From: Ixodes scapularis
Lineage: Eukaryota; Arthropoda; Arachnida; Ixodida; Ixodidae
NCBI RefSeq assembly: GCF_016920785.2
Contig: NW_024609839.1
Coordinates: forward strand, 18,167,085 to 18,231,084
Direction: 5' to 3'
Length of the DNA stretch: 64,000 nt
The position numbers and the translations under genes were made by a program. How positions within the stretch are numbered: position 1 is the stretch's first letter; each line of letters begins with the position of its first letter. The notes under the pieces were generated by a model. The model did no database searches and was not told where the DNA came from. It saw only the letters and a list, made by a program, of their open reading frames with translations. Of this stretch, positions 44,903 through 55,150 are shown in pieces.

Positions 44903-47900
44903 TCAGGTATTGGGGGTGGCGGAGGCCCAGAGGGCCGCCGCGATCGCCAGGGCCCGGGAGGTGGTCAGGACTTGGGCTGACTCCTCCGGGTCGCGCAACA
45001 TCTGCTCCCAGAGGTGAGGGGAGGGAAGAGGGGGGTATGGGTCTGCGGGGCATTCGCAAAGGGAATGGTAATGAGTGTCGAATGCCCCGCAGGCAGGACA
45101 GGTGGGGCTGGTAAAGAGGTGTGGGTGAGTGTGTATTAGTTGTGTTCGGTGGGGGAAAGTGTGTGTTTGTAAGAGGCGCAGCATGTGTGCTCCCTCTTGG
45201 GAGAGGTGGGGGTGCGGAGGTGGGTATTGGCGGCGGAGGAGGCGGTAGTGTAGGGTAATATCCCTGTACTGCAGGAGGGAGGTAGGCTTGCCTGCAGGGA
45301 CATCGCGTGTAGGCGCAGCTGAAATGGCGGCTCGGTCAATAAGTTCGCGAGCACGATCGTGCACCATCTCATTAGCGCCTACGCCTGTGTGGGCTGGTGT
45401 CCACAGCAGGGTCACGGTGTCGGATGGAGGGTTGTTGGTGAGAATTTGGAAGGCCATGGGGGAGATATTGCCGCGAATAAAATTGCGGATGGCCTGCTGA
45501 GAATCAGATAGGACGAATTGGGGGGTGGGGCTCTGGGCGAGCGCAAGGGCAATGGCCGCTTCCTCCGCCGTGGTTGTGTTTGTAGTGAGGATGGTGGCCG
45601 CCGTGACGTTTGGTGGTGGATGTTGGCCGAGAACAGCTACACAGTGTGCAGGTTCGTGAGGGTAGGGTGTGGCATCAGTGTATAGTGTGCATGGTGATGG
45701 TGGGTATAGTTTCGCGTGGATGTTGGCTCGTGCTAGTCGCCGGGCTTTATGGAAAGTTGGGTGCATGTGGCGAGGGATTGGGTGGACTCGAATGCGGTTA
45801 CGTATGTGCGGTGGAATGGGGAGTGGGGGGATTGGGATGGTGGGGGGGAGTATGTTTATAGTGTTAAGAATGGAGTGCCCTGTGGGTGAGGATGCGAGGC
45901 GGGTGAGTTGGGACATGTGGTGGGCGTCTAGGTGTTCGCGTATTGTGTTGTGTATGCCGAGGTCGAGCAGGCGGTGCGTTGGGGTGTGAGGGGGGAGTAG
46001 GAGAGCATGTCTATATGTCTTCCTGAGGAGCGCATCAAGGGAGTCAAGTTGAGTGGGTGTAAGGTTAAGGTAGGGTAGCTGATATAGGATACGGTTGAGT
46101 AGAAAACTGTGGACGAGTCGGAGGCGGTCCTGTTCCTTGATGCCGTGGTGTTTAGTGGCGATCCTTCTAATGAGGTGTGAGGTTTGGGTAACATATTTCT
46201 TTACGTATTGGAGGGTGGGTGCGGGTGATCTGTTGTGTGTGAGGGTGAGGCCTAAAAGTCGAACTTGTTGTGTGTGTGGTATTGGGTCAGAGTGTATAAA
46301 AAGTTGGATGGGTTTTTTTTGGAGGGGTTTGTGACGAGGCGGCGTAAAGGTAAGGAGAGCGGATTTGTGTGGGGAGCATTGGAGCTCCAAAGGTTCGATG
46401 TGATGTAGGACTTGGTTGAGGCCATGTTGAAGTGTTGCTTCAATGTGTTGGTCGGAGCCAGAGTGGACCCAAAGGGCAATGTCGTCTGCGTACAGTGTGC
46501 TGCGTAGTGTGGGGACAGTGAGGAGAGTACGGGCAAGTGGGATTAGGGTGAGGTTAAAGAGCATGGGCGAGAGGACCGCTCCTTGTGGCGTTCCGCGGTC
46601 TGGCATGTGGAAAGAATCAGACTGGACATGGCCCAAACGGATGGTAGCGGTACGTTTTGCGAGAAAGTTTTAGATATAGTGGTAGAAGTGTAGGCCTAGG
46701 TTTTGGGATGAGATTGCCTGAAGGATGCTATGGTGTGAGATATTGTCAAAGGCTTTTTGGAGGTCTAATGAGAGTATAGAGGTGTGATCTCGTTGCGGGG
46801 GGTGTTGGTGGAAATCATGATGATACTGTATAAGGGCGTCTTGCGTGGATAAGTTGGGTCGAAAGCCGATCATATTAGGTGGGTAGGTTTGTGTGTATTC
46901 AAGGTGCGCATTGACGCGATTCTGCAGGACGTGTTCGAGAAGTTTGCCGAGACAGGAGGTGAGTGAGATGGGGCGAAGGTTGTGTATGGAGGGTGTTTTT
47001 CCAGGTTTGGAGATAAGGGTGATGTCAGAGTGTTTCCAGGTGGAGGGAAGGGTGTGGTTAAGCCAATGTTGGTTGAAGAGCTGTACAAGGTGTTCTAGGA
47101 CCTCCTCATTGAGGTGACGTAAGAGGGTGTTTGTGATGTTGTCATGTCCTGGTGTGGTGTTGCGTTTGAGGGCTTGCACCGTCGCTTGTAGTTCTGCAAA
47201 GGTGATGGGGGCGTCGAGCTCTGGGTTGGGATTGCCAGTGTATTGTGGAGGACCAACAGGGTGTGATGATGGAGGTGGAATGTATATGGAGCGGGGGGTG
47301 TCGCATAGGGCGGTGGGTGAGAGCTGAGTTTCCGCTATAATTTGTGTGGTTTGGTGGCGAGATTGCGTCTTAGTAGTGCGCGGGTCGAGTAGGGCACGGA
47401 GGATGTGCCAAACCTTCTTAGTGGAGAGCTGGCCTCGCATTTCGTCGCAAATATTGTTCCAGTTGTTCCTGGCTAATGTGAGTGCGTGCGTCTCGATCTT
47501 AGTGCGGAGAGTTTGTAGTTTGAGGCGAAGGTTGCGTCGGTGTTTATGTTTCCGCCAGCGCTGCTCGAGGCTGGTGTAGGCCTCCCAGAGGTTACGGAGG
47601 TGGGTATCTACATATTCCGCTGGGGGAGGAGGATCGATAGTTTTGGTTGCAATCTGTTTAGCTGAGAGAAGGTGGGTCGTCCATTGTTCTAGGTCGGAAT
47701 CACCGGTGGTGGTGGGTGGGAGTGGGCATTCGGTACGGAATAGATCCCAATCTGTGTGTGTTGGTGGTGGAAGTGGGGGGCTTGTGGAGATGCCTTTGAG
47801 GGTAAGACACGTGCTGATGATGTAGTGATCGCTGCCAAGTGTGTGTGGTGTTGTGGATGTGTGAAGGGTGAGTCGTCCGGTGCTAAAGGTGAGGTCGGGA

Positions 47901-48459
47901 GTGGTATCGCGCTGGGCACTGTTGCCAATGCGTGTGGGGGAGGAAGGGTCGGTGTGAAGGGTGAGGTTCAGGGAATGGGTGAGTTCAGAGAGTAGGCGGC
48001 CTTTGCGTGTGGTATAAGAGTAGCCCCACTCTATGTTAGGGGCGTTGAAGTCACCTACAATTAGGAGAGGGTCACGTTTAGTGAAAGCGAGTGCCTGCTG
48101 GAAGATGTATTTGAAGGATATGTGTTTGGATTTAGGGGGCTATAGATATTAAGAACATGCAGGCGTGTGACAAGGGATTTGGGAAGGTGGAGTGTGGTGA
48201 GTATATGTGGGATCGGTGAGGCGAAAGTTACGTGCTGGGTGGCAATATTGCGATGTACAAGGGTGGCTATCTGGGGGAAATCCGATGGGGAGTGAGATGC
48301 ATAGTCTTTGAGCTTGGGTGAGTGGTATGTTTCCTGTAGTGCTATGAGGATGGGGGGGTTGGGTATGGATGCAATGTGTGCTTGGAGGTTGGCTCTTTTA
48401 GTTCGAAAACCGCGGCAGTTCCATTGCCAGATGTATTGTGTGTTAGAGGTCCGGGTCAT
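44903..48459 (-). pseudogene. LINE ORF2: endonuclease-RT-RNase H with one frameshift and one stop
   Basis: Starts MTRTSNTQYIWQWNCRGF at 48,459. Endonuclease: QETYHSPK (catalytic Glu), then a single-base deletion near 48,140 shifts the frame; it continues with VGDFNAPNIEW and GSDHYII (near 47,825). RT: FRPNLSTQDALIQ, SLDLQKAFDNI, then an in-frame TAA at 46,670-46,672 (HYI*NFLAKRTA), GTPQGAVLSPMLFNL, YADDIALWV. RNase H: LYTDATPYP, AEEAAIALALA, VLSDSQQAIRNF, WTPAHTGVGANEMVHDRARE, with all catalytic residues present. The C-terminus has CPACGAFDTHYHSLCEC. Stop at 44,903. Two single-base changes would account for both breaks. Confidence 0.88.
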
Positions 48460-50047
48460 TTTCGTGGGTTATAGGTAAGGGTTTGGTAGCTGGGGCGGCA
48501 AGGTGCATCCATTGCAGGACTTCTTGATGTAGGGAATGTACCGATTCCTGGATTGCATTGATTTGGGCAGAGGTGTGTTGGCGGTGGTTATCGAAAGCCG
48601 TTTCTATTTCGGCGCGTAGGGTGGCTATTTCTGCGTTGCCTGAGGATGTGGGGGGAGGCTCAGTATTGGGGGGCAGTGCCCGTTTCTTATTCGGGGGGCA
48701 GGTGGTTAGCTGATCGGGTGACGGGGCTGGAGGGTTGTGGGAGGTTTGGAGTTGCTGTTTAAGGAGACGGTTTTCCGCTTGTAGACGCTAATTGTCTGCG
48801 CGAAGGAGGGCGATAGTGTTACGCAGTTGCTGCATTTCCTGGCGCATTTGGCGCATTTCGTTTTGCCATGTGGAGGGCGGGGGTGGGGGTGGGTGAATTG
48901 GGGGATTTGGGAGCAGAGCTGCGCGCACCTGGCCCTGAGCGGCTTGGCTGTAGGTGAGTCCGGGTGTGGTGAAGGTCGTGGTGTTGCGGTCAGGTCCGGT
49001 CTCGGGGGTGAAGGGGGGTATGTTGGGTAGGGTTTTCGGTATGGTGCGGCGAGGCTGGAAGCGTTTAGGGCATCCCGCTGCACCTGTCAGGTGATCTTGT
49101 CCACAGAGGATGCAGCGAGGCTGGCATGGGTGATTTGGTGTGGGGCCCGGTGTACCACAAATTGTACAGTGGGGTTTCGGTGAGGGTTTGGGGCAGACGT
49201 CTCGCCTGTGGCCAGCTGACCAACAGGCCATGCATGCTTCGGTTTTCCTCTTGTAGGGGTAGCAACGAAGAATAACCGCACGGTACCGCACCCAGAAGGG
49301 TACATGCGGCCCCAAAACGAGGACTTGCACGATGCCCGTGTCTTTGATGCGACGGGCGTCGAGGACTGTTATGGTGGGGTTATGACGCGTGAGGCTTTCC
49401 ATGATTAGTGGTTCGGAGTCTTCAGCTGGGATCTGGAATATTGCTCCTGGCGTGGTGGTGCTGGGTGGGGGTATGTGGCTTTGGACGGGGTAGTGGGTAG
49501 CGTTCCAAGTGATTGCATTGAGGTCCATGTATTGTTGGGCTCTGCGTTCATCGGGGGTACTTACTACGATGAAGTTTGAACGGGTGTTTATGCGTACTTG
49601 GTCTTGAGCAAAGTCTGTTATCTTGGCTTGGTGGAAGATGCAGTCGGCTAGCTGGGCTGCATTAGTTGTGCTGAGGTCCAGACCGCCCTGAGGACGAATG
49701 ACAACCTTGAAGTCATCAGGGGGGAGCGGGTCTTCTGGGGGGGTGGTAGGTTTCTTGCGATGTTGTCGGCGTTTTTGTTGGGGCTTGGTGGGTTCAGCAG
49801 CGGGTGTGGTGGTGGCTGAAGTAGCGGTTGTTGCTGCGATGCGGGAGCGAATTGTCTTCCATCCAGGTTCACGTAGGATGTCGGGATCAATTTCGTCCCC
49901 TTCAACCGTGTATTCGACACGCGTTGGCGTGATTAGAATGGCGGTGTTAGTCGGAGAAGTTGGGAGCTGCTGCGGCGGCGAGTTAGTGGTAGGCGGCGGC
50001 GGAGAGTTTGAAGTTCCCGCGTCGGCATCTGGTTGGGAGGCGCTCAT
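48443..50047 (-). pseudogene. LINE ORF1, gag-like RNA-binding protein with one stop
   Basis: Binds LINE RNA to form a ribonucleoprotein. The frame runs from ATG at 50,047 to TAA at 48,443-48,445 (about 534 codons), interrupted by one TAG at 48,788-48,790 (LRADN*RLQAENRLLKQQ). N-terminus Pro/Thr-rich with basic clusters (KRRQHRKK). An RRM/gag-like middle (FKVVIRPQGGLDLS…) is followed by three zinc knuckles: CMACWSAGHRRDVC, CTICGTPGPTPNHPC, CILCGQDHLTGAAGC. A leucine-rich coiled coil spans the stop. The end overlaps the ORF2 start by 17 nt. Confidence 0.85.
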
Positions 50048-51006
50048 GTCGGTGCGTTGAGTGGAGTGAACCGCACGTGCGCACGTGGTTGCTGCCTCTG
50101 TCGCTAAGGGCTGACGTCAAGCCGGCGGCCGCCTCGCCAAGCGAAGGCGACGTTAGGCTTAGCGAAGAGTGCCGGCGTGGCTGGTCATAATTCGGTGGTG
50201 ATTCACGTACCCGGTATCGATGGGCGAAGTTGTTGGCACCGATGTGGTCCTGGTGACGTTAGGAACACTTTGGTATCAATTCGACTGGTGTGGTTGCGAT
50301 GATACAAAGCTATAACCAGGTGGAAGCGGAGCCCATGCGGAGCACGTCCAGCCGGGGCGCGAATCTTTTCTCTCTCCGACAGACGCAGGAAAGGTAAAGC
50401 AGCCATCGCTTTGACTAGCAGACGTAAATCAGACGACGTTAACTGCGCCAACCCGCCGACGCCGTTAAAGAATGAAGGGCCTCGCCGCACACGAAAGGAG
50501 GAAAAACGTATTTGGGAGGGAACTTGCGGGCACCAACACGCTCACTCTCGGTTCTTAGCAAACAAACCTCGGCGCCTCGGGACACCTCGCCAGTGAGTCC
50601 TTTGACTTCCCTCCTTGATGCGCGTCTGCTAGTTGTTAGACAAAAACAACGTACCGCTCGAGCTATTTTGTCTGCCCTCTCTGAAAGGCGAAGTCGAGCT
50701 CGCTCGTAAAGACCTGCACTTCCGAAAGTCGCAGGAAAGGTAAGACAGACGCAGACGATGTTGCGAGCAGACGACGTTGCAAAGGAGCAGACGACGCTCA
50801 GATAGGGGGTCGCGATCAGCCAATCAGGGCTCGGCGTTCTGACGTCACCGCTACTTCCTTTCTCATGCGCAGAAGACGAAAATGAGCCCACTTGCAAGGC
50901 GTATAAGTTATATGACACCGTTATCAAGCCCCTCGTAAAATTTGAGGCCGTCTGTTCGACTATAGTGCGCTGTACGTCGAACTAAAGTTTTGGGGTGCAT
51001 TATATG

Positions 51007-51815
51007 TAGGGTGTGTACTTTCCGGTGTTTATTTGTGAGAAAAATCGGCGGACGTTTTTCGGCGTTTATTTATTTTCAAAACACCGGTGTATTTCGGTGG
51101 AACGTCTTACGACTAGGCTAAAATCGGCGATTATCGGTGGAAAATAATGCGATTGATCACGACAGAGTTCCAATTTTATTCACATATTTCGTACACTTGT
51201 TCTCGAGAAAGCATCTATTTCTCACACTCGGTTATTATAGTAGATGCAAGCATACTTCGAGAGGCTTGCATCCGTCATGGCAGCACGTTCCTTGCGGTTC
51301 ACAACCCGCAATTATGAAAACGCACGCTCCTGTACGGCACGGACGTTGGCAGTGTCTTCCGGAAACCACAGCAATCTCTGAATACATGGCTTGCACCGAC
51401 ATCACTTGGCCAGACACAATGGGGAAAGGGCACGTGAGAGCCTACCCTCCACTGCGTTAATTTTTCCACAAAAGGTCATGGGAGACACAATAGGGGAAAG
51501 GCGTGTGAGAGCTTAGCTTCCACAGCGTTAACTAGACGCTTTTGACCCCCAGAAAAGAGGGCGGACTGACGCCACCTGCAAGCCATGTATAAACACTGGA
51601 AGAATGCAGGATCCACGAGATAACAGGCTCGACGAACCTCTACGGGGAAAGGGTTTCGCTAGGTTGGAAACATGCAACGACCAGTGTTTTTCGGTTTTAA
51701 GCAGGGCGAAAATATCCAACCACCAGTGTTTTTCGGTTTGAACTGATTTCGTATTTTCGTCACCGACGGATGTTTATCGGTGTTTTTCGGTTAAAACCGG
51801 AAAATACACACCCTA
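51007..51815. mobile_element. hAT-like non-autonomous element, 809 bp
   Basis: Ends TAGGGTGTGTACTTTCCGG and CCGGAAAATACACACCCTA (inverses with one difference over 19 bp). Perfect 8-bp duplication ATTATATG at 50,999-51,006 and 51,816-51,823. An 8-bp duplication and a TAGGG tip fit hAT. No transposase ORF. It interrupts the MITE of composite copy A. Confidence 0.9.
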
Positions 51816-51882
51816 ATTATATGGGACAAAAGGGTGTAAGGTGATCCACTTTTTTTCTTTAGGTTGTAGTAAAAATTTTTGC

Positions 51883-51915
<33 letters not shown>

Positions 51916-52414
51916 TGGCGAGAATCTTGACGTATATATTAGAGCGTTCGTTGTTCAAATAAACTATACCCGTTTTTTCAAGAAAAAAAGAAAGTTTTGA
52001 GCATTGTTCGTATACACGACGCGAAGTCTTACGAGATTTGGTTGTCAGAGGAAAAAAGCGATGATTTTGGCGCTGAAACGTGTACGTCTGGATAATATAT
52101 ATAGTAGAATTCACCTACATATATCTTAATTCTTCACATAAAGGTGAAAAATAGTAATAATTCGCGAGAAGTCGGACTTTTTTTTTAAATTTTGTTTTAG
52201 TAGGGTTCTTGACGTGAAAACGGGTATAGAAGCTGTGTTTGAGACATCTTGTCTTGTCCGTTATTTTTATCGTTCCGTATCTTGTGCACCTAAGGGTTCT
52301 CCTTGCTTTTTCCCACGCCGGGATGCAGCATCGGGGATCGAAGTCGAGCTGCAGTCGGGCTCCCTTCCGGTCGAGGCGGGGAGGCTCTCCTTACGGGTCT
52401 TTGCCGCCAGCGTA

Positions 52415-53441
52415 TTAGCTTACACTCCCGAGCTCATAATCTTTGCGTCCTCGCATATTTTTGTTAATGTTGTTGTGATCCTCTGTTATGCGTCTAGCCA
52501 TCGTGGAGAACGCCGTCGGCGTGAAGCGCGTGTAACCGGAGGATCTGCGCGGCGCAAAGCGAGTTGCGCTGAAATCGACGTCAATCGCTGGTTGTTCATG
52601 GGGAAAAAAAAAAAAAGTTGTCGCGCGGCAGTTTGGCGGCAGTCCGATGTGCCATGCGGGTTGAACCTGGAAATTGGTGTAGGTTTGCTTGTCCACGTTG
52701 GTGGTGATAACGTACGGTCCGTGGAAAGGCGGGCCAAGTTTCAAGGTACGAAGGCCGTTCGTGTACCATACCCTATCCTTGACGTTGTATGGAGCTGGTC
52801 GATGTTTAGCATCGTAGGACGCTTCATGCCGTGAAGGTAGTAAGCGAGGTTCGCGTTTGCAGCGTCGTGGTTCTTGTGGACGTCGCCGACCTGGTAGGGA
52901 AGCCGGGAAAATTCCATCGGTCGACGTGGGACAAAGTCGAACGGTACGTCTGGAGTCCGGCGTGCGGCTGCTCGTTCACTTGAAAGCTGGTTATAGGCGC
53001 TCCAATGGTCGATGTCGCCGTAGACGTTCTTTCGCAGACATGAAAGAATTTCTCCGTTGGCGCGTTCGACAAAGCCGTTAACTTCGGGAGCGTAAGGTAC
53101 TGTTAGGATGTTCTGAATGTGCCTGTCAGTGAAGTACCGCGAAGCCAAACGTGAGGTTAGGACCCTGTCATTTTCGGCGATGACGGCTTGCGGCGTACCG
53201 AATGAGAGTACGAGTTCTAAAAATCGGAACACGTGCTCGGTCGACTTGTCAGGCACGGGGCGCGCGACAAGCGAGTGGTGAGGTCGAACGCGGTGATAAA
53301 GTATTTGTTGTCGTCACTCCTCGTCTTGCTACAGTGTAGTCTTGCGGAGGATCTTGCGCCTCGGCTGCGGCCGGCGGCATATTCTCTTACAAAAGAGAAT
53401 AAACAAGACGCCGGAGTACCTGATTCTTCTAACGGACGCAC
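52415..53441 (-). pseudogene. Gypsy integrase remnant, composite copy A
   Basis: Catalytic core of a Ty3/gypsy integrase on the minus strand. YFITAFDLTTRL holds the first Asp (another frame, about 53,290), then PDKSTEHVFRFLELVLSFGTPQAVIAENDRVLTS (second Asp), YAPEVNGFVERANGEI (Glu at the expected spacing). The C-terminal domain continues to about 52,415 with KLGPPFHGPYVITTNVD, in another frame. Frameshifts and an A-run break it. No RT or LTR of this gypsy was found here, so it is a captured fragment. Confidence 0.75.
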
Positions 53442-53711
53442 TCTTCACAGCGAAAGCAACGTAACTCTCAAGAAAAAAAAAAGAAAAAGCGTGTTCCTTT
53501 TTGTGGTATTTGTATCTTGTTTCCTAAACTCAAACGACTCCTTCCTCTTTCCCCCTCACACCCTAATTCACACCCCCCTCCCCTCCCTCTTCCGCGCCGC
53601 GCCGCCGCCGATCCGTTGATCCCCGCGCCGTCAACACGCCGCCGCCGGAGGTACAAACACCGGCGCGCCGCCGCCGGCGATTTCTGACCGGCGCACAGGT
53701 CTACACCGTGG

Positions 53712-54000
53712 GCATGTGTACCGACGCTACCGACGCATAGTAGAAAGCGCAAAAGCAGCTGCGGTGCACCCGCAGCCTCGCGCTTGTTGTTCTGACATCT
53801 TTGGCTCGTTCACTGCGGGCGGATACTGCGGGCATCCAGGCATTTGATACCCTGACACCTGGCGCTTTTTCTGCCTTTCACGTGGCGTTCCGAGCGGCAC
53901 ACGACGGAAAATGCTAATCAAGCTATTCTTGAACACGTGTCGCCATCTGTATTTTATATTAGATACTGCATTTGCCGTTACTGAATAGTAAAAGTTCCTA
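53712..54000. other. Spacer between composite copy A and the ACGTC array
   Basis: No gene recognised. Confidence 0.4.
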
Positions 54001-54320
54001 AGCAGCACATAAACGTGAAGAAAACGTCGAAAGAACGTCGAAGACGTCTGTAACGTGACGTCGTAAAACGTCGAAGGTCCGGACGTTACTTTCCTTCGAC
54101 GTCGATGAAACCTTTAAATGTCCGCGAGAAAAGGTGCACAGAAGGTCGAGGGGACGTTCCAAATGACGTTTGTTGAACGTCACATGCACGTCTCAGTGGG
54201 CCGTTGCGTCCTCCCTCGACGTATATGTTACGTGTGTTTACGACATCCGGACTACCGACGACGTTCACAGAACGTCGAAAAGCCTTTCCAAATTACGTTC
54301 CCTAGCCGTCGTGGGAAAAC
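54001..54320 (+). repeat. ACGTC-rich subterminal array, left
   Basis: Starts AGCAGCACATAAACGTGAAG and contains over ten copies of GACGT/ACGTC spaced irregularly. An inverse counterpart ends at about 62,841 (…ACGACGTTTTGTGCTGCCTGG). It may be the end of a large DNA transposon whose superfamily I cannot name, or one of two related MITE ends. Confidence 0.65.
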
Positions 54321-54591
54321 TTTGTGTCCCCCTCCCCACCAAAAAAAAAAGTATTTTTTCAGTAATATTGCGAAGGAAAGTTGCTATCATGCAAGTACGA
54401 AGGAAGTAACTAAAACACAGGTTTGGTACGAACTTTTTATTTGAGCATTTTCAGACACGAGATGCAATACGGAGAGCCTCCAAAAGACGTCCTTGGATGT
54501 GCCAGCCTCAAGATAAAAAAGAACAAACAAATTCACATAATTAAATGAACAAGAGACAATGTCACGCAGCGCGGAATGTTCCACCGCTTAC

Positions 54592-54777
54592 CTCGTTCTG
54601 CTTCTGATTAATGCGCTGACGGGCGTGCTTCAGCCGCCCCATCGCACATAGCTGGTACTCTCGCTGCGTGCACGGGAATGGTTTCACAAGGGGGAGCCCG
54701 TCCGCTGGGCGTTCTTGATTGGGATCGTCGGAGGCTTCTGAAGGGCCTTGATCGGAGACTGGACTTGACGCGCCGTT
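54592..54777 (-). CDS. Putative internal exon of an unidentified gene
   Basis: On the minus strand an open frame without its own start codon reads CHNGASSPVSDQGPSEASDD, PFPCTQREYQLCAMGRLKH, ARQRINQKQNE and ends at a good donor (GAG|GTAAGC). Acidic, Ser-rich, then a basic helix-like end. A local duplication of TCTTCGCGGTG and an in-frame TGA lie just upstream, so the acceptor side is unclear. It could belong with the ORF at 54,956-55,150. No known domain recognised. Confidence 0.35.
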
Positions 54778-54955
54778 ATGGCAGCACCGCGAAGACCATC
54801 ACCGCGAAGATTGCTGCTAGGCCTAACACACCATAACTTTCATCTGTACATTACACCATTACAAAATCACCATCACTAGACACGACACCGCGGGCCTCCT
54901 TGGTACGGGCTCTTGCCTTTCTGCGGTGCCGCGGCTCTCCTGAGCAAATAAAACA

Positions 54956-55150
54956 TTACATTACATGTGCACTGCCACTTGTTTTCTGGGGGGCGTCATT
55001 CGTATCCTCACAGGTACCTTGATCCGAGCAGTAGTACGATTCAACGTGTGAAGCGTTATGGCCTTGAAATAGGTTTTCGAGCCGTGACTGAATACGACGG
55101 CGTTTTTGGCGATCACCGACTTCTTCATAGGGGCCACTTGAACGACTCAT
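54956..55150 (-). CDS. Putative N-terminal exon of an unidentified gene
   Basis: ATG at 55,150 opens MSRSSGPYEEVGDRQKRRRI, QSRLENLFQGHN and runs about 65 codons. Possible donors: CAAG|GTACCT near 55,010. The short Ser/Gly start followed by a basic RQKRRR stretch looks like the start of a transposon-encoded DNA-binding or nuclease protein, but I cannot name a family. Composite copy B inserted 16 bp upstream of the ATG, separating it from its upstream region. Same strand and order as the exon at 54,592-54,777. Confidence 0.35.
   Translation of the reverse strand: MSRSSGPYEEVGDRQKRRRIQSRLENLFQGHNASHVESYYCSDQGTCEDTNDAPQKTSGSAHVM

Larger units (their letters stand above)
44873..50372 (-). mobile_element. 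Nearly intact I-type LINE, 5.5 kb
   Basis: Coded on the minus strand; flanked by an 11-bp perfect duplication TCTCCGACAGA (44,862-44,872; 50,373-50,383). Two overlapping ORFs: ORF1 with three CCHC knuckles, ORF2 with EEP endonuclease, RT and RNase H. The 3' end lies just after an AATAAA signal at the low-coordinate side and has no long poly(A). About 325 bp of 5' UTR lie upstream of ORF1. The RNase H domain places it in the I superfamily. Only three lesions were seen in about 5 kb of coding sequence, so this is one of the youngest insertions in the window. Confidence 0.93.
44091..50905. mobile_element. Inverted-repeat element inside the copy A MITE, carrying the LINE
   Basis: Compared with copy B's MITE, this block is extra. 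Its ends 44,100-44,270 and 50,730-50,895 are inverses (GTAGCGGTGACGTCAGAACG, CGCGACCCCCTATCTGAGCG, CTTACCTTTCCTGCGACTTTC). Without the LINE its interior is about 900 bp. A short peptide MADSVAVARTHGRLFF… at about 44,432-44,524, followed by GTAAGA, could be a first exon but has no recognised domain. Superfamily unknown. Confidence 0.65.
43849..51862. mobile_element. MITE (copy A), split by later insertions
   Basis: The left end (ACACTCAAAAAAAAAGG…GCACCCCAAAACTT) and the right end (AAAGTTTTGGGGTGCAT…TATATGGGACAAAAGGGTGT) are inverses. The intact relative in copy B (57,752-58,105) shows what was interrupted: here about 44,091-50,905 and 51,007-51,815 are insertions. Confidence 0.75.
41231..53703. 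mobile_element. Composite TIR element, copy A (with later insertions)
   Basis: The left end TAGACCTGTGCGCCG (41,231) and the right end CGGCGCACAGGTCTA (ends 53,703) are inverses. The flanking 8-mers are CACCATGG (41,223-41,230) and CACCGTGG (53,704-53,711), 7 of 8 identical, the pattern of an 8-bp target duplication. From outside in: a GC-rich GCCGCC end, a T-run, inverted arms, a Penelope-like RT segment, a MITE, and a gypsy integrase remnant, then a GC-rich end again. Later insertions inside the MITE: an inverted-repeat element (about 44,091-50,905), an I-type LINE within that, and a hAT-like MITE. No transposase matching the termini was found. Confidence 0.8.

Noticed and set aside
45610..48000. 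Several plus-strand Gly/Val/Trp-rich ORFs
   Set aside because: They are antisense shadows of the Pro/His/Thr-rich LINE ORF2 on the minus strand.
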